Notes under the pieces: model-generated
Told to the model about the DNA's origin: nothing
The model's database searches: none
The model's input: the letters and a program-made list of their open reading frames with translations, nothing else
NCBI GenBank assembly: GCA_000302695.1
Contig: AMFN01000003.1
Span: 682,001 to 746,000, forward strand
DNA: 64,000 nt
Direction of reading: 5' to 3'
Origin: Enterobacteriaceae bacterium LSJC7
GTDB lineage: Bacteria; Pseudomonadota; Gammaproteobacteria; Enterobacterales; Enterobacteriaceae
Part shown: positions 31,057 through 41,933 of the stretch, piece after piece
Layout: the number at the start of each line of letters is the position of its first letter
Numbering within the stretch: the first letter of the stretch is position 1
Made by a program: the position numbers and the translations under genes

Positions 31057-32256
31057 TTACGGCGTGACGATGTGTTCATAGACGTGCACCCAACCATAGT
31101 GCGCACGAAGCGGCTCACCGCTCAGCCAGCGGCGCAACAAATTCAACGCCATCACCGCGCAGGTCTCCTGATGTACGCGCTGCGCGCGATTGCTAAGGCT
31201 GAACCCTGCACGTACTCCCTGCACACCCTGAGCACTATGAATGACGTAGTTCATGCTCTCGTCGCCAGCCTGCGCCACCAGCAACACCACATCTGCCCGG
31301 GTGCGTACAGCATAATCGGCAGCGCGCTCCAGGCTGCGCTCCAGCGTTTCTGCCTGTGCAGGCAATACCTCGGCGCATACCGGCGTGACCCCGCCGTCAC
31401 CCAGCTGCCAGCACAGCAGCCCGTTACTGAACTGCTCACTCACCGCCAGACTCTGCCCACGCGTAGCCAGCAGCTCACCTACCGCAGCCGCCAGACCTGC
31501 GGTGCCTTCAAAAATCAGGCTGTCTCCTACCTCCCGCTTTACGTCCTGCCACACGCGCAGCATCTCCTTACGCCTGGCCGCTGGCCCGGTTAGCTTTAGC
31601 TCAATAATCGGCGCGCTGGAGCGGTAGCCCAACACGACATCGGCGGGCAGCTTAAGCGTATCAAGCTGTTGTGCCAGGCTGCTTTCACCGCGCCCGAACG
31701 TGGTTAAGCGCAGACACAGCGGTGGCTCGGCAAGGGTAAAACGCGCACGCAGACGCGGCACGATTTGCTGCTCCACCATTACCTTAAATTCTGAAGGAAC
31801 GCCTGGCGTAAAAAAGATAAGGCAGCGGTTGAGCGTAATAGCAAACCCACAGGCCGTGCCTACCGGGTTATCAATCATTTCACTACCGACAGGTAGCTGC
31901 GCCTGCTTGCGATTGGACGGTGCCATTTCCCTGCCGCGCTCGGCAAAATACTGTGTCATACGCGCCAGCCATTCGGCGTTTTCCACCAGCGGCTGGCCCA
32001 GCGCCATGGCCGCCGCTTCAGCGCTCAGATCATCACTGGTTGGCCCCAGACCGCCGTTCACAATCAGGACATCCGCATGCTGGCTGCGTTCGCACAATGC
32101 CGCGACCAGCGCATCAAGCGCATCCCCTACCGTGCTGCGCCCACACATTGGCAGCCCCTGGCTGAACAGATAGTCCGCAAGCCAGGCGGCATTGGTATCC
32201 ACTATCTGACCGTGTAGCACTTCGTCACCGGTGGACAGCATGTCGATTTTTATCAT
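31057..32256 (-). CDS. yfaY: CinA family protein YfaY
   Basis: A 399-residue CinA-like protein. The N-terminal half is a MoaB/MogA-type fold with the signature STGDEVLHGQIVDTNAAWLA and GGLGPTSDD; family members hydrolyse ADP-ribose or related pyrophosphates. The C-terminal half corresponds to the NMN amidohydrolase (PncC) domain but, as in K-12 YfaY (400 residues), seems to lack a clear catalytic Ser-Lys set. It probably acts in pyridine-nucleotide salvage or repair, though E. coli YfaY has little demonstrated PncC activity. Orientation next to glpT matches the K-12 order with the intervening genes deleted. Confidence 0.9.
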   Translation of the reverse strand: MIKIDMLSTGDEVLHGQIVDTNAAWLADYLFSQGLPMCGRSTVGDALDALVAALCERSQHADVLIVNGGLGPTSDDLSAEAAAMALGQPLVENAEWLARMTQYFAERGREMAPSNRKQAQLPVGSEMIDNPVGTACGFAITLNRCLIFFTPGVPSEFKVMVEQQIVPRLRARFTLAEPPLCLRLTTFGRGESSLAQQLDTLKLPADVVLGYRSSAPIIELKLTGPAARRKEMLRVWQDVKREVGDSLIFEGTAGLAAAVGELLATRGQSLAVSEQFSNGLLCWQLGDGGVTPVCAEVLPAQAETLERSLERAADYAVRTRADVVLLVAQAGDESMNYVIHSAQGVQGVRAGFSLSNRAQRVHQETCAVMALNLLRRWLSGEPLRAHYGWVHVYEHIVTP

Positions 32257-32519
32257 TAATTAGCTCCGCGTCACATTATGGGAGGATATTTCGCAATAAT
32301 CAGCAATTACACGCATAACGTGCTGGGCTCTGGGTAAAACCTCCGATTTTTGTAATATATTCAAAAACTCCTCGCCTCGTCTGACAGAGAAAGGGTATGA
32401 CTGTAATAGAAAAAGCCGAATTGCCGCAAACAGGCCAACGGTAAAGAATGTCGTGGACAGGCCACCCCGTCTGACTCACGCACGACTTTCAAAAAATCTT
32501 ACTCCCAAGGAGACTAATG

Positions 32520-33968
32520 ATGAGCAAGAAAGGATTAACCACCGCCTCCGGCGCTCCCGTAGCTTATAACAATAACGTCGCTACAGCCGGAAAACGCGGC
32601 CCCATGTTGTTGCAGGATGTCTGGTTCCTTGAAAAGCTGGCGCACTTTGATCGTGAAGTTATCCCGGAGCGCCGTATGCACGCCAAAGGCTCCGGTGCTT
32701 ACGGTACCTTCACCGTCACTCACGATATCTCCTCTTACACCCGCGCAAAAATCTTCTCCGACATTGGCAAAAAAACCGACCTGTTCATTCGTTTCTCCAC
32801 CGTTGCCGGTGAGCGCGGCGCTGCCGATGCTGAACGTGATATCCGTGGCTTTGCCATTAAATTTTATACCGAAGAAGGTAACTGGGATCTGGTGGGCAAC
32901 AACACGCCGGTGTTCTACCTGCGCGACCCGCTGAAGTTCCCGGACCTGAACCACGTGGTAAAACGCGATCCGCGTACCAACCTGCGTAACCCAACCTACA
33001 AGTGGGATTTCTTCTCACTGCAACCGGAAACGCTGCACCAGCTGACCATCGACTACAGCGACCGTGGCCTGCCGCGCTCCTATCGTCACATGCACGGTTT
33101 TGGTAGCCACACGTTTAGCTTCATCAACAGCAACAACGAGCGCTACTGGGTGAAGTTCCATCTGAAAAACCAGCAGGGCATTGAAAACCTGATGGACGAT
33201 GAAGCCAAACGCCTGGTTGCAGAAGACCGTGAAAGCTCACAGCGCGACCTGTATGACGCCATTGAAAAGGGTGATTTCCCGCGCTGGACCCTGTTCGTGC
33301 AAATCATGCCGGAAGCAGAAGCCTCTAAGGTCCCGTATAACCCGTTTGACCTGACCAAAGTCTGGCCGCACGGTGACTACCCGATGATTGAAGTGGGCGT
33401 ACTGGAGCTTAACCGTAACCCTGACAACTACTTTGCTGAAGTTGAGCAGCTTGCGGTTTCTCCGGCAAACGTGGTGCCAGGTATTAGCTTCTCACCAGAC
33501 CGCATGTTGCAGGGCCGTCTGTTCTCCTACGGCGATGCGCACCGCTACCGCCTGGGCGTTAACCACCATCAGATCCCGGTCAACGCCCCGCGCTGCCCGT
33601 TCCACAACTACCATCGCGACGGTGCGATGCGCATTGACGGCAACAGCGGCAACGGCCCAACCTATGAACCGAACAGCTTTGGCGTGTTCCAGGAGCAGCC
33701 GGACTTCAGCGAACCGCCGCTGTCTATTGAGGGCGCCGCCGACCACTGGAACCAGCGCGAAGATGAAGACTACTTCAGCCAGCCGCGCGCGCTGTTCGAA
33801 CTGCTGAGCAAAGAAGAGCACCAGCGCATGTTTGACCGCATCGCAGGTGAACTGGTGCAGATCCCGGAATTTATCCAGGAGCGCCAGATTGGCCTGTTTG
33901 CTCAGGTTCACCCTGAATACGGTGCAGGCGTTGCCGCTGCACTCCAGGCGCTGAAAAACAAGATGTAA
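32520..33968 (+). CDS. katA: Small-subunit monofunctional haem catalase KatA
   Basis: Dismutates hydrogen peroxide to water and oxygen. The 482-residue protein is a small-subunit (clade 3) catalase like KatA of Proteus, Vibrio and Serratia; it lacks the extra C-terminal domain of KatE. The catalytic His54 sits in [14 protein letters not shown], the distal Asn in [10 protein letters not shown], and the proximal haem tyrosine in [14 protein letters not shown]. Two ATGs stand in a row; the second (32520) is seven bases from AAGGAG and is preferred. K-12 has no such gene. No clear OxyR site was recognised in the 260 bases upstream. Confidence 0.96.
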   Translation: MSKKGLTTASGAPVAYNNNVATAGKRGPMLLQDVWFLEKLAHFDREVIPERRMHAKGSGAYGTFTVTHDISSYTRAKIFSDIGKKTDLFIRFSTVAGERGAADAERDIRGFAIKFYTEEGNWDLVGNNTPVFYLRDPLKFPDLNHVVKRDPRTNLRNPTYKWDFFSLQPETLHQLTIDYSDRGLPRSYRHMHGFGSHTFSFINSNNERYWVKFHLKNQQGIENLMDDEAKRLVAEDRESSQRDLYDAIEKGDFPRWTLFVQIMPEAEASKVPYNPFDLTKVWPHGDYPMIEVGVLELNRNPDNYFAEVEQLAVSPANVVPGISFSPDRMLQGRLFSYGDAHRYRLGVNHHQIPVNAPRCPFHNYHRDGAMRIDGNSGNGPTYEPNSFGVFQEQPDFSEPPLSIEGAADHWNQREDEDYFSQPRALFELLSKEEHQRMFDRIAGELVQIPEFIQERQIGLFAQVHPEYGAGVAAALQALKNKM

Positions 33969-33987
33969 GCCTGAACGCAAAATGAAC

Positions 33988-34013
33988 AAGGAGCCACAAG
34001 GCTCCTTTTTTTT
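33988..34013 (+). terminator. katA terminator
   Basis: Stem AAGGAGCC/GGCTCCTT with loop ACAA and eight T, 19 bases past the katA stop. Confidence 0.92.
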
Positions 34014-34126
34014 ATGCACGCACCGCGTTGACTACGATGCCAGTATGCTGCGCACCCCGAAATGAAGAAGACAGAAATCTGATGGTGCCTGCGCGTTATG
34101 TCAGGGATAAATGCCCGTCAGAATGG

Positions 34127-35797
34127 CTAGTTGCCGTTCTTCAGCATATCTTCGACCCACGTCTGCACCTCGCGGCGGGAAATTTTAATACCGCCGCTTT
34201 TCAACGTCTGTGGCAGACGTAACCAGCGTACAGGCTGCTGGAAGCGTACCAGCTTGTCGGCCACCCATTCAGTAAGCATCTCAGGGGAAAACGCGTCAGC
34301 GCACTCCACAACCGCCACCGGGCGATGACCAAATTCAGCGTCGGCCACCGGCACCACAAAGCACTGACTGACCTGCGGGTGAGCATTAATAACCCTTTCA
34401 ACATCTTCTGGCTGAATACCTTCACCGCCGCTGAAAAAGAGATTATCCAGACGCCCCAGCACCGTCAGCCTGCCGTTTTTCAGCACGCCGCGATCGCGCG
34501 TATGGAACCAGCCTTCGCTGTCTGTTAACGCCAGTAGTGCACCATCACGCCAGTAACCGCTGGCAAGGCTCGCCGCCCGAATCAGGATTTCATCATTCTG
34601 AATCCGCACTTCACGGCCCGCCAGCGCTACACCAACGTCTGCCAGTCCATCCGCACGCTTGGCGCACACCGTTGAGGCAAGCTCGGTCATGCCGTAGCCG
34701 CACCAGCAGCGAATACCGCGCGCCTGGGCCTGTCGTGTTAAGTCAACCGGAATAGCCGCCCCACCCAGCAGTACACTGTGAAGCGTCTCTGGCATCTGCG
34801 CCTGCGCCAGCAGCCGCCAAAGCTGAGTTGGCACCAGTGACGCATGGGTACAGCCCTCCAGCGCCGTGTGCAGCGGATGCAGTTCACGCACCGTCAGGCA
34901 AGCGCCCGCCAGCAGCCAGCGCCAGAAAATGCCCTGGCCCGAGACATGAAAAAGCGGCAGCGACAGCAGCCAGTTGTCCTGGGCGCGAAACGGCATCAGC
35001 GCCAGCAGCCCTTGTGCGCTGGCCAGGTGTGCCGCTGCGGTGTGTACCGCCGCCTTTGGCACGCCGCTGGAGCCGGAGGTGAGCGTCATAGAGACAAAGC
35101 GTGACGGGTCCCATCCTACGGCAACCGGGTTACCCTCCTCCCCGGTCGGGAAGGCTGAATGCGCGCAAGGCGCTGTGGCTACCAGGAAAAGCGATGTTGA
35201 TGAAACTGGCGAGGGCGCTGTGGTGGTTGCAGCAGTACCGGTAGTTACGCCAGCCGACAAGGTCGTGCTGGCTGAAGGGGCAGGAGTCGCAGCACCTTGC
35301 GAAGGAGATAAAGGCGCTACTGTCGTTACAGCCTCGTTCACCGCGGCTTCATCGCCCCCCGTCGCGGGTTCCGCGCTGGCGGTAAAACACGATCCGCTTG
35401 CAGGCACATCGGTGGACTGATGATATGGCGCTTCAGGCCATTGCAGCGCCTGGAGGCCCGACAACGTTAGCACCTCGTCGAGCACCAGCCCGTAGCGCAG
35501 CGTCAACCCCGGCAACAAGGCGCTACGCTGTGACGGCGGCAGCTTTGGATTGAGTGGCACAATGCGCGCGCCACACTGGAGCAGCGCAAGCCAGGCCAAC
35601 AACGTGCGCGGCCCATTGGCCGCACACAGCGCGACGCCGTCACCTGCACTGACCCCTTGCTGCATAAAACCCTTTGCCAGCACATCAATCCGTTCACACA
35701 GCTCACGCCAGCTTAAGGACACCTGTTCCAGCCGTAGCGCCACAGCATCGCCGCGAACGCCGCGCCAGTGCCGCCACGGCCAGTTGGTGAAAATCAC
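34127..35797 (-). CDS. menE: o-Succinylbenzoate-CoA ligase MenE with an inserted low-complexity segment
   Basis: Adenylate-forming enzyme that activates o-succinylbenzoate as its CoA thioester in menaquinone synthesis. Core motifs are intact: the P-loop [16 protein letters not shown] (about 237-252), [21 protein letters not shown], the hinge [20 protein letters not shown] and the catalytic lysine region KSGGIKISR. Length is 556 against 451 in K-12. The surplus is one block, about residues 127-225 (35123-35419), rich in Ser, Thr, Ala, Pro and Val, placed directly before the P-loop. The GTG at 35797 overlaps the menC stop by four bases and matches the conserved IFxxWPWRHW start; an upstream ATG (35830) would overlap menC further. 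Confidence 0.92.
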   Translation of the reverse strand: MIFTNWPWRHWRGVRGDAVALRLEQVSLSWRELCERIDVLAKGFMQQGVSAGDGVALCAANGPRTLLAWLALLQCGARIVPLNPKLPPSQRSALLPGLTLRYGLVLDEVLTLSGLQALQWPEAPYHQSTDVPASGSCFTASAEPATGGDEAAVNEAVTTVAPLSPSQGAATPAPSASTTLSAGVTTGTAATTTAPSPVSSTSLFLVATAPCAHSAFPTGEEGNPVAVGWDPSRFVSMTLTSGSSGVPKAAVHTAAAHLASAQGLLALMPFRAQDNWLLSLPLFHVSGQGIFWRWLLAGACLTVRELHPLHTALEGCTHASLVPTQLWRLLAQAQMPETLHSVLLGGAAIPVDLTRQAQARGIRCWCGYGMTELASTVCAKRADGLADVGVALAGREVRIQNDEILIRAASLASGYWRDGALLALTDSEGWFHTRDRGVLKNGRLTVLGRLDNLFFSGGEGIQPEDVERVINAHPQVSQCFVVPVADAEFGHRPVAVVECADAFSPEMLTEWVADKLVRFQQPVRWLRLPQTLKSGGIKISRREVQTWVEDMLKNGN

Positions 35798-36759
35798 AGC
35801 AACCGCTCCAGTGCCCCGGTACACAGGCACGGCAGATCACTGTCGGGCCATGTACGCACCAACTGTGCCTGCATCAGCGACAGCGTATCCAGCCCCGGCA
35901 GGCTATCCGGCGTCAGCCAGGCGGCAATGCGCGCCAGTTGGGTCAGCCCCAGGCTCGACTCAAGCGATGAACTGATAACCACCTCAAGCCCCAGGGCATG
36001 GGCCTGTTCCACCTGTTCACGTACCTTGTCCAGGCAGCCGGTCAGCGTTGGCTTGATAATTACCGCCGCCAGCCCCGGCTCGGCGGCAAACACAAAATCC
36101 GGCTCGCGCAGGCTTTCGTCCCAGGCAATCGCAATACCGGTCCCGGCGGCGAACTCCCGCGACTGCTCGCGGGTCTTGCACGGCTCCTCAATAAATGCGA
36201 TGCGGGCGCGATGTTCAGGCGCAACGTATTTTGCAAACTGCTGGGCTTTGACCGGCGTCCAGCCGCGGTTGGCATCCAGGCGCAGCTTCAGGTCCGGTAT
36301 CGCTTCCAGCAACAGGTTTGCCACCATGCCATCGCGCACCGCTTCATAAAGCCCCACCTTGATTTTCGCGACTTTTTCGCCCGGCATCGCCTCCAGCATC
36401 GGCAGCACCTCATCCGGGTCGCCCGTACACAGCGGCGCGGCGCGATAGTCAGCCGCTACGGGCAAGGTGTGCGTCAGCTCGGCCAGCGCACAGCTTAAAC
36501 CAAACGCCGCCGAAGGTGCCTGTGGCCATGCGGGATTGTCTCCACTGAGCCACGCCTCAACCCAGTCCTGGGTTTGCGTCTGCGCCTCTTCAAGCGTTTC
36601 GCTACTAAAACCCGGCAGCGGAGCTATCTCGCCCCAGCCTTCGTGATTACAGTCAACAAGACGCACCAGCAATCCGTCGCGCGTTTTCAGGCGCCGCTCA
36701 CGCAGCACCACGCCAGCATCCATTGGCAGCTGATAACGCCAGATTTGCGCCTGTCGCAT
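35794..36759 (-). CDS. menC: o-Succinylbenzoate synthase MenC
   Basis: Dehydrates SHCHC to o-succinylbenzoate. It is a 321-residue enolase-superfamily enzyme with the base-lysine motif AKIKVG (Lys134), metal ligands in LRLDANRGW (Asp162), FIEEPC (Glu191) and AWDESL (Asp214), and the second lysine in IIKPTL (Lys236). Each position is one higher than in the 320-residue E. coli protein. The start overlaps the menB stop by one base. Confidence 0.96.
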   Translation of the reverse strand: MRQAQIWRYQLPMDAGVVLRERRLKTRDGLLVRLVDCNHEGWGEIAPLPGFSSETLEEAQTQTQDWVEAWLSGDNPAWPQAPSAAFGLSCALAELTHTLPVAADYRAAPLCTGDPDEVLPMLEAMPGEKVAKIKVGLYEAVRDGMVANLLLEAIPDLKLRLDANRGWTPVKAQQFAKYVAPEHRARIAFIEEPCKTREQSREFAAGTGIAIAWDESLREPDFVFAAEPGLAAVIIKPTLTGCLDKVREQVEQAHALGLEVVISSSLESSLGLTQLARIAAWLTPDSLPGLDTLSLMQAQLVRTWPDSDLPCLCTGALERLL

Positions 36760-37616
36760 TACGGGTTCCGCTTGTATTTGCTGAAGTCCGGCGCGCGCTT
36801 CTCGTTAAACGCGTTACGCCCTTCCTGCCCTTCGTCGGTCATGTAGAACAGCATGGTGGCGTTGCCCGCAAGCTCCTGCAAACCGGCCTGGCCGTCGCAA
36901 TCAGCATTGAGCGCCGCCTTCAGGCAGCGTAGCGCCATTGGGCTGTTTTCCAGCATTTCACGACACCAGCGCACGGTTTCTTTTTCCAGTTCGGCCAGCG
37001 GCACAACCGTATTGACCAACCCCATATCCAGCGCCTGTTTTGCATCGTACTGACGGCACAGGAACCAGATTTCACGCGCCTTTTTCTGCCCAACAATGCG
37101 CGCCATGTAAGAGGCACCCCAGCCGCCGTCAAACGAGCCCACTTTCGGACCGGTCTGGCCGAAAATGGCGTTATCTGCCGCAATAGTCAGGTCGCACATC
37201 ATGTGCAGCACATGGCCACCGCCGATGGAATAACCGGCCACCATCGCCACTACCGGCTTCGGGCAGGTGCGGATCTGGCGCTGGAAATCCAGTACGTTGA
37301 GGTGGTGAACGCCACTGTCATCACGATAACCGCCGTAGTCACCGCGGATTTTCTGGTCGCCACCCGCGCAGAACGCTTTGTCGCCTTCACCGGTGAGAAC
37401 AATAACGCCAATGTTGTCGTCATAGCGGGCATCGGCCAGCGCCTGAATCATCTCTTTGACGGTCAACGGGCGAAACGCGTTGCGCACCTGCGGACGGTTG
37501 ATGGTGATTTTTGCGATGCCGTCGGCAGACTTTTGATAGCGAATATCGGTGTAGCCTTCTGAGCAGTCGTGCCATTCCACTGGCGCATACAGCTTTTGTT
37601 CATCTGGATAGATCAT
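36759..37616 (-). CDS. menB: 1,4-Dihydroxy-2-naphthoyl-CoA synthase MenB
   Basis: Crotonase-family enzyme closing the naphthoate ring of menaquinone. The 285 residues match E. coli MenB. Oxyanion-hole segments ([14 protein letters not shown] and [17 protein letters not shown]) and the [19 protein letters not shown] block typical of MenB are present. It sits two bases after menH. Confidence 0.97.
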   Translation of the reverse strand: MIYPDEQKLYAPVEWHDCSEGYTDIRYQKSADGIAKITINRPQVRNAFRPLTVKEMIQALADARYDDNIGVIVLTGEGDKAFCAGGDQKIRGDYGGYRDDSGVHHLNVLDFQRQIRTCPKPVVAMVAGYSIGGGHVLHMMCDLTIAADNAIFGQTGPKVGSFDGGWGASYMARIVGQKKAREIWFLCRQYDAKQALDMGLVNTVVPLAELEKETVRWCREMLENSPMALRCLKAALNADCDGQAGLQELAGNATMLFYMTDEGQEGRNAFNEKRAPDFSKYKRNP

Positions 37617-37618
37617 GA

Positions 37619-38389
37619 TTAGTCCTCATCGGCCTGAGTGAGTATTTCACGTAGCGCGTCACGAAACGCGCCGGGATTTTCACGATGTGCGTTATGCCCT
37701 GCGGCTGCAATAATCTGCAATGGCAGGGCGCGCACCTGGGCCAGCGCACGAAACTTCGCATCGCGCTCGCCACATAAATAACGAAAGGGAACAGTGAGTG
37801 CACGTAGCGCGGCTGCCAGGTCTGGCTGGCGTGCCAGCGAGGTCGCCTCCAGCATTGCCGCCAGACACTGCGCATTGTTGTGCGAGCGCAACGCAATCAG
37901 CTCGCTGCGCTGAGCATCATTCAAATGGCTGAATACCGGCTGACGATACCAGTCGTCCAGCACCCTCCTCAACGGCTCGTTGAGGAGACGTTGTACCCAG
38001 CGGCCATCGCTCTGCGCGCGCTGCTCGCGCTCGGCTTTACAGGCAAGCCCAGGGTTGGCGCTTTCGGCTACCAGCCCCATCAGCCCGGCCGCACGGCCAC
38101 GACAGGCGTGATACATCGCCAGCCGCCCGCCAAGCGAATACCCTACCAGCCAGTAGCGTTCAACCTCGTAGTGAGCGAGCGTGGCGCGCAGGCACTCGCT
38201 CACCCCGGCAAAATCGTGTACGGCCAGGTGCGTCGAACCACCGTGGCCGGGTAAGTCAACCCACAGCTGGGACCAGTCGGCAAAGTCGTTGGCAAATGGC
38301 TGCCACTCGCGCTCACAACCAAGAAAACCGTGCAGCCAGACCAGCCACGGCCGACCAGGCACAACGCGAGCTCTGGCATGCAGAATCAC
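37619..38389 (-). CDS. menH: SHCHC synthase MenH
   Basis: Alpha/beta-hydrolase-fold enzyme that eliminates pyruvate from SEPHCHC to give SHCHC. The 256 residues contain the oxyanion segment [11 protein letters not shown], the nucleophile elbow GYSLGG (Ser85), the acid in CGERDAKF and the histidine in AAGHNAHRE. It overlaps menD by four bases. Confidence 0.95.
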   Translation of the reverse strand: MILHARARVVPGRPWLVWLHGFLGCEREWQPFANDFADWSQLWVDLPGHGGSTHLAVHDFAGVSECLRATLAHYEVERYWLVGYSLGGRLAMYHACRGRAAGLMGLVAESANPGLACKAEREQRAQSDGRWVQRLLNEPLRRVLDDWYRQPVFSHLNDAQRSELIALRSHNNAQCLAAMLEATSLARQPDLAAALRALTVPFRYLCGERDAKFRALAQVRALPLQIIAAAGHNAHRENPGAFRDALREILTQADED

Positions 38390-40056
38390 AGGTGGCTTAC
38401 CTGCGCCAGCAGCTGTTGCAGCGTGCGGGTACCTGCCGTGTCTTCAACTTTAAGCTCGATAAGGGTGGCGCCTGTACGCTGCCACGCGCTGGCCATCACG
38501 TCCTGCAACGCCTGCCAACTGGCGGGCGCGTGATAGCTCAGCCCGAACATTGCCGCACTGTGCTCAAAGCTGACGTTTTGCGGCATGCAGTAGAAGCGCT
38601 CACGCTCGTTGACCGGCGTAGGCAGCAGAGAAAAGATTTGCCCGCCGTTGTTGTTGACTATCAGCAGCACAAACGGCGCAGGGGCCTGGCGCAGCAGCGC
38701 CAGGCTGTTAAGATCGTAAAGCGCGGACAGATCGCCCACAACAGCGAGCGTTGGCCGCGCTTTCGCGCGCTGTACGCCTGCGGCGCTGGATATTAATCCG
38801 TCGATACCGCTGGCTCCGCGGTTACTCCACACCGGATACCCCTGAGGTAAACGCGCGAGTGCATCCACCAGGCGTACAACCAGACTGTTGCCCAGAAAAA
38901 GCTGACCCTGTTCAGGCAAAAGCTGCGGCAGGCGGCGAGCCAGCTGCGCTTCACCAAATTCCGTTGTCATGTCGTCTACTTTCGCCTGCGCCAGCGCTGA
39001 CAACTGTGCCACCGCCTGCGCCCAGGGCGCACGCTTCTCAGCAGGATGTGCCTGTAGCCATTCGCTGATATCGGCCACCAGCCTGCGCCCCCGGTGGTGT
39101 CCGGGGTCAAGGCGTCCGTTAAGGCTATCGACAATCCAGTATTCCTGCGGCTGGCACGTGACCTGCCACTGTAGCAGACGCTTGCCGGTGAGGCTGGCGC
39201 CAAACTGAATCACGATATCGGCCTCGTTCAGTTCACTGACGGCGCGAGCATTGCCAAGCCACAGGTCGGCACAGGGCAGCGGCTGACCGGTTTGCGACAA
39301 CACATCGCCAATCAGCGGCCAACCCAGCAGCTGCGCCCAGTCGGCAACCTGTTCGCCTTCACGCACACTCAGGCGTCCGGCGATGATAACGCCGCGCTTA
39401 CGCCGCCACGCAGGCCAGTCCTCTTCCTTTATGGCAACGACCTGATGCGGCTCGCGCAGCCACGGCTTGCTGTCCTGCCACCAGTCACCCAGCGACTGCT
39501 GCCAGGCGAGGCCACCATCGTCTAATTCCCCATATAACGGTTCGGCAAAGGGGCAGTTAACGTGTAGCGCCCCGCTGTACAAATGCCCCATTGCGCTGTC
39601 GAGCGTAGAAACCAGCCAGCGCGCGGGAATATCCGGCGTCGGGCGTGGCAAAGATAAGGTTTCGGAAGGATGAGAGGCAAAAATGCCCTGCTGGCGAATG
39701 GCCTGGTTCGCCCCACAGTCGATAAGCTCCGGCGGGCGGTCGGCCGTCAGCACCACAAGACGCTCGCCGGTGAGCCCTGCTTCAATAATGGCCGGATAGA
39801 GATTCGCTACCGCCGTACCGGACGTGACAATCACCGCCACCGGCGCTTTACCGGACTTCGCCAGCCCCAGCGCCAGATGGCCCAGGCCGCGCTCATCAAA
39901 ATGCGTATGGCAGATAAAACGGCTGTTTTCTGCGGCAGCGAGCGTCAGTGGGGTTGAGCGGGAACCTGGTGCAATGCAGATATGACGCACACCGTGGCGG
40001 GTCAGCGCTTCCAGAATGACTGCTGCCCAGCGGCGGTTAAATGAACTTGTCGACAT
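38386..40056 (-). CDS. menD: SEPHCHC synthase MenD
   Basis: Thiamine-diphosphate enzyme joining 2-oxoglutarate and isochorismate, the committed step to menaquinone. At 556 residues from the ATG at 40056 ([20 protein letters not shown] follows) it equals E. coli MenD. The catalytic glutamate lies in [14 protein letters not shown] and the cofactor motif is [15 protein letters not shown]-x-NNNGG. Upstream in-frame codons to 40230 overlap the end of menF and are not conserved. Confidence 0.96.
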   Translation of the reverse strand: MSTSSFNRRWAAVILEALTRHGVRHICIAPGSRSTPLTLAAAENSRFICHTHFDERGLGHLALGLAKSGKAPVAVIVTSGTAVANLYPAIIEAGLTGERLVVLTADRPPELIDCGANQAIRQQGIFASHPSETLSLPRPTPDIPARWLVSTLDSAMGHLYSGALHVNCPFAEPLYGELDDGGLAWQQSLGDWWQDSKPWLREPHQVVAIKEEDWPAWRRKRGVIIAGRLSVREGEQVADWAQLLGWPLIGDVLSQTGQPLPCADLWLGNARAVSELNEADIVIQFGASLTGKRLLQWQVTCQPQEYWIVDSLNGRLDPGHHRGRRLVADISEWLQAHPAEKRAPWAQAVAQLSALAQAKVDDMTTEFGEAQLARRLPQLLPEQGQLFLGNSLVVRLVDALARLPQGYPVWSNRGASGIDGLISSAAGVQRAKARPTLAVVGDLSALYDLNSLALLRQAPAPFVLLIVNNNGGQIFSLLPTPVNERERFYCMPQNVSFEHSAAMFGLSYHAPASWQALQDVMASAWQRTGATLIELKVEDTAGTRTLQQLLAQVSHL

Positions 40057-40138
40057 GTTGTTGTCCGGTATCAATTTTGCCTGAATATTATATAGCCTGC
40101 GTCGCGCGTTATTTTGATATGAATCGTCTGCGCGTTGC

Positions 40139-41443
40139 TCAGTTTGCGTTCGTGAAGAACAACGAACGCAGCCCGGCGGCCTTGTTGTCGACTTCCTGCC
40201 ATTCAAGTGCAGCCTGCGAGCCAGCGACAATACCCGCGCCCGCGTAAAGCCGCACCCGCAGCCCCTCTACCTGCGCACAGCGTAACGTCACACAAAACTC
40301 GCTGCGCGCGGCGCTAAGCCAGCCCGCCGAGCCTGCGTACCATTCACGCTCGAATGGCTCATACTGCGAGATAAAACGCCGTGCCGCATCGCGTGGCAGC
40401 CCGGCGACGGCTGCCGTGGGCTGTAACCGTTGCAGGCACAGTAAATCATCACTGCCCGCCCCCAGCGTTGTCCAGATGCAGCGGCGCAGGTGCTGCACCT
40501 TACGCAGCCGCACGACCTGAGGTGGCAGTACGTCCAGCGCCCCACTCACGCCCTGTAGCCGCTGGCAAATGTCTTCTACCACCAGCATGTTTTCACGCTG
40601 ATTTTTATCATCACGCATCAACCAGTCGCCCAGCTCACGCGCGCGGGCATCGTCAGGGCTACCTGCCACCGTGCCTGCCAGCGCTTCGGTACGCAGTTCA
40701 TCGCCGGCGCGTCGCCACAGACGCTCTGGCGTAGAGCCGAGAAACACCCGCGTGGCGTCAAATGCCATAAAAAAATGGTAGCAACCGCGGTTGACTCTGC
40801 GGCTTGCCGCCATCAGAGCCGCTGCATCGGGTGGTGTGGTGAAATACAGATCGCTGGCTCTTGCCAGTACCACTTTGTCAAACTCGCCTGCGGCGATAGC
40901 GCCCGTTGCCTGGTCAATCAGCGCATCCCACTGCGCGCGCTCGGGCAGGTGACACTCGTCGGTACAGGTGAGCGTCAGCGGCTGCGGTGTGCGTGCTGCT
41001 GATAGCTGAGAAAGGAATTGGCTCGCCGCGCGCGCGTCATCGCACAGCGAGGTGGCGCTGTAGAGATTCAGGGTCAGCTGCGCGTGGGTGGCGCTGCGCT
41101 GGTACAGCAAACGCGGCAGAAACAGCTGGCCGTGCGCAGGATCAAACGCGTTAAGCCCGCACAGAGCGAGCTGTGGGCTGTCATAATGCGCGCTCAGAAA
41201 CGCCTGCGCCGTGGACATGTCATGAAATGTGGCGCAGGCCCCCAGCGCCGCCAGCTCTTCATCGCCGTTGCGCTGCTGCCAGTAAAACTGCGGCCACAGA
41301 CGCTGCCCGGCGAGCCACGCCAGCGCATCGCTGCCGTCGCCAAGTGAGAACGGTAATGTAATTTGGTGTAACCCGGGTTCGGTGGAAAACGCGCCCGTCA
41401 GCGCCAGCTGAAACTGCTTCAGCACATCGGCAAGAGAACTCAC
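40139..41443 (-). CDS. menF: Isochorismate synthase MenF
   Basis: Converts chorismate to isochorismate for menaquinone, the first gene of the men operon. The 434 residues (431 in E. coli) show the chorismate-binding fold, with the general base lysine in EFDKVVLAR and conserved blocks [21 protein letters not shown], and [13 protein letters not shown] at the end. The 82 bases between menF and menD show no separate promoter, so cotranscription is likely. Confidence 0.95.
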   Translation of the reverse strand: MSSLADVLKQFQLALTGAFSTEPGLHQITLPFSLGDGSDALAWLAGQRLWPQFYWQQRNGDEELAALGACATFHDMSTAQAFLSAHYDSPQLALCGLNAFDPAHGQLFLPRLLYQRSATHAQLTLNLYSATSLCDDARAASQFLSQLSAARTPQPLTLTCTDECHLPERAQWDALIDQATGAIAAGEFDKVVLARASDLYFTTPPDAAALMAASRRVNRGCYHFFMAFDATRVFLGSTPERLWRRAGDELRTEALAGTVAGSPDDARARELGDWLMRDDKNQRENMLVVEDICQRLQGVSGALDVLPPQVVRLRKVQHLRRCIWTTLGAGSDDLLCLQRLQPTAAVAGLPRDAARRFISQYEPFEREWYAGSAGWLSAARSEFCVTLRCAQVEGLRVRLYAGAGIVAGSQAALEWQEVDNKAAGLRSLFFTNAN

Positions 41444-41462
41444 GATAACCTCACCTTCCCTG

Positions 41463-41486
41463 AAAAACCACGCAGTATACGTGGTT
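41463..41486 (-). terminator. Terminator between elaB and menF
   Basis: On the minus strand the stem AACCACG/CGTGGTT with a seven-base loop is followed by five T. It lies after elaB and before menF, separating the ela genes from the men operon. Confidence 0.7.
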
Positions 41487-41554
41487 CAGAAGGCAAAAAA
41501 AATTCCACCTGTGGGTGAGTAAATACCCGGACTCAGAAAAGTACGGGTAATCAC

Positions 41555-41863
41555 TCAACGGCGCGCCAGTAAAAGCCCCAGTACCAGCCCCACTGCCGCA
41601 CCAATACCAACACCCTGCCACGGCTTGTCATGCACAAAGTCATCAGCCTGATACACTGCTTTTTTGGTGCGGTAATAGTAGGTGTCGGACGCATGGCTGA
41701 CGCGTTTTTTTACGTCATGCAACGCCTGCTCGGCACGCGCTTTAAGCTCAACGTACTTCTGGTCAGCCGGATCGCCGGATGCCTGCAACACTTCATCCAG
41801 CGTTTCACTTAACAGTGTTAAATCATCATCCAGACTTGAACGGTATGCGTTGTTAAACCCCAT
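41555..41863 (-). CDS. elaB: Tail-anchored membrane/ribosome-associated protein ElaB
   Basis: A 102-residue member of the YqjD/ElaB family: soluble helical N-terminal part (DDDLTLLSETLDEVL and a coiled-coil-like middle) and a C-terminal membrane anchor (GVGIGAAVGLVLGLLLARR). The E. coli protein is induced in stationary phase, binds ribosomes and lies in the inner membrane. The ATG at 41863 has AGGGAGA upstream; further upstream codons overlap elaA and are not conserved. Confidence 0.94.
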   Translation of the reverse strand: MGFNNAYRSSLDDDLTLLSETLDEVLQASGDPADQKYVELKARAEQALHDVKKRVSHASDTYYYRTKKAVYQADDFVHDKPWQGVGIGAAVGLVLGLLLARR

Positions 41864-41933
41864 TGTGCTTCTCCCTGTTGATGTTGTTTCAGTTACCTGA
41901 CTATAGACAAGAACAGTGTCTTTTGCGTAACCG

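Noticed and set aside
34974-35420. Plus-strand open frame across the MenE insertion
   Set aside because: Considered as a possible inserted gene explaining the extra block. Its product is Ala/Val-rich, has no recognisable domain, and extends into conserved menE sequence, so the menE reading is preferred.
35798-35830. Upstream ATG start for menE
   Set aside because: Would add 11 unconserved residues inside menC. The GTG at 35797 gives the usual four-base overlap and the conserved N-terminus.
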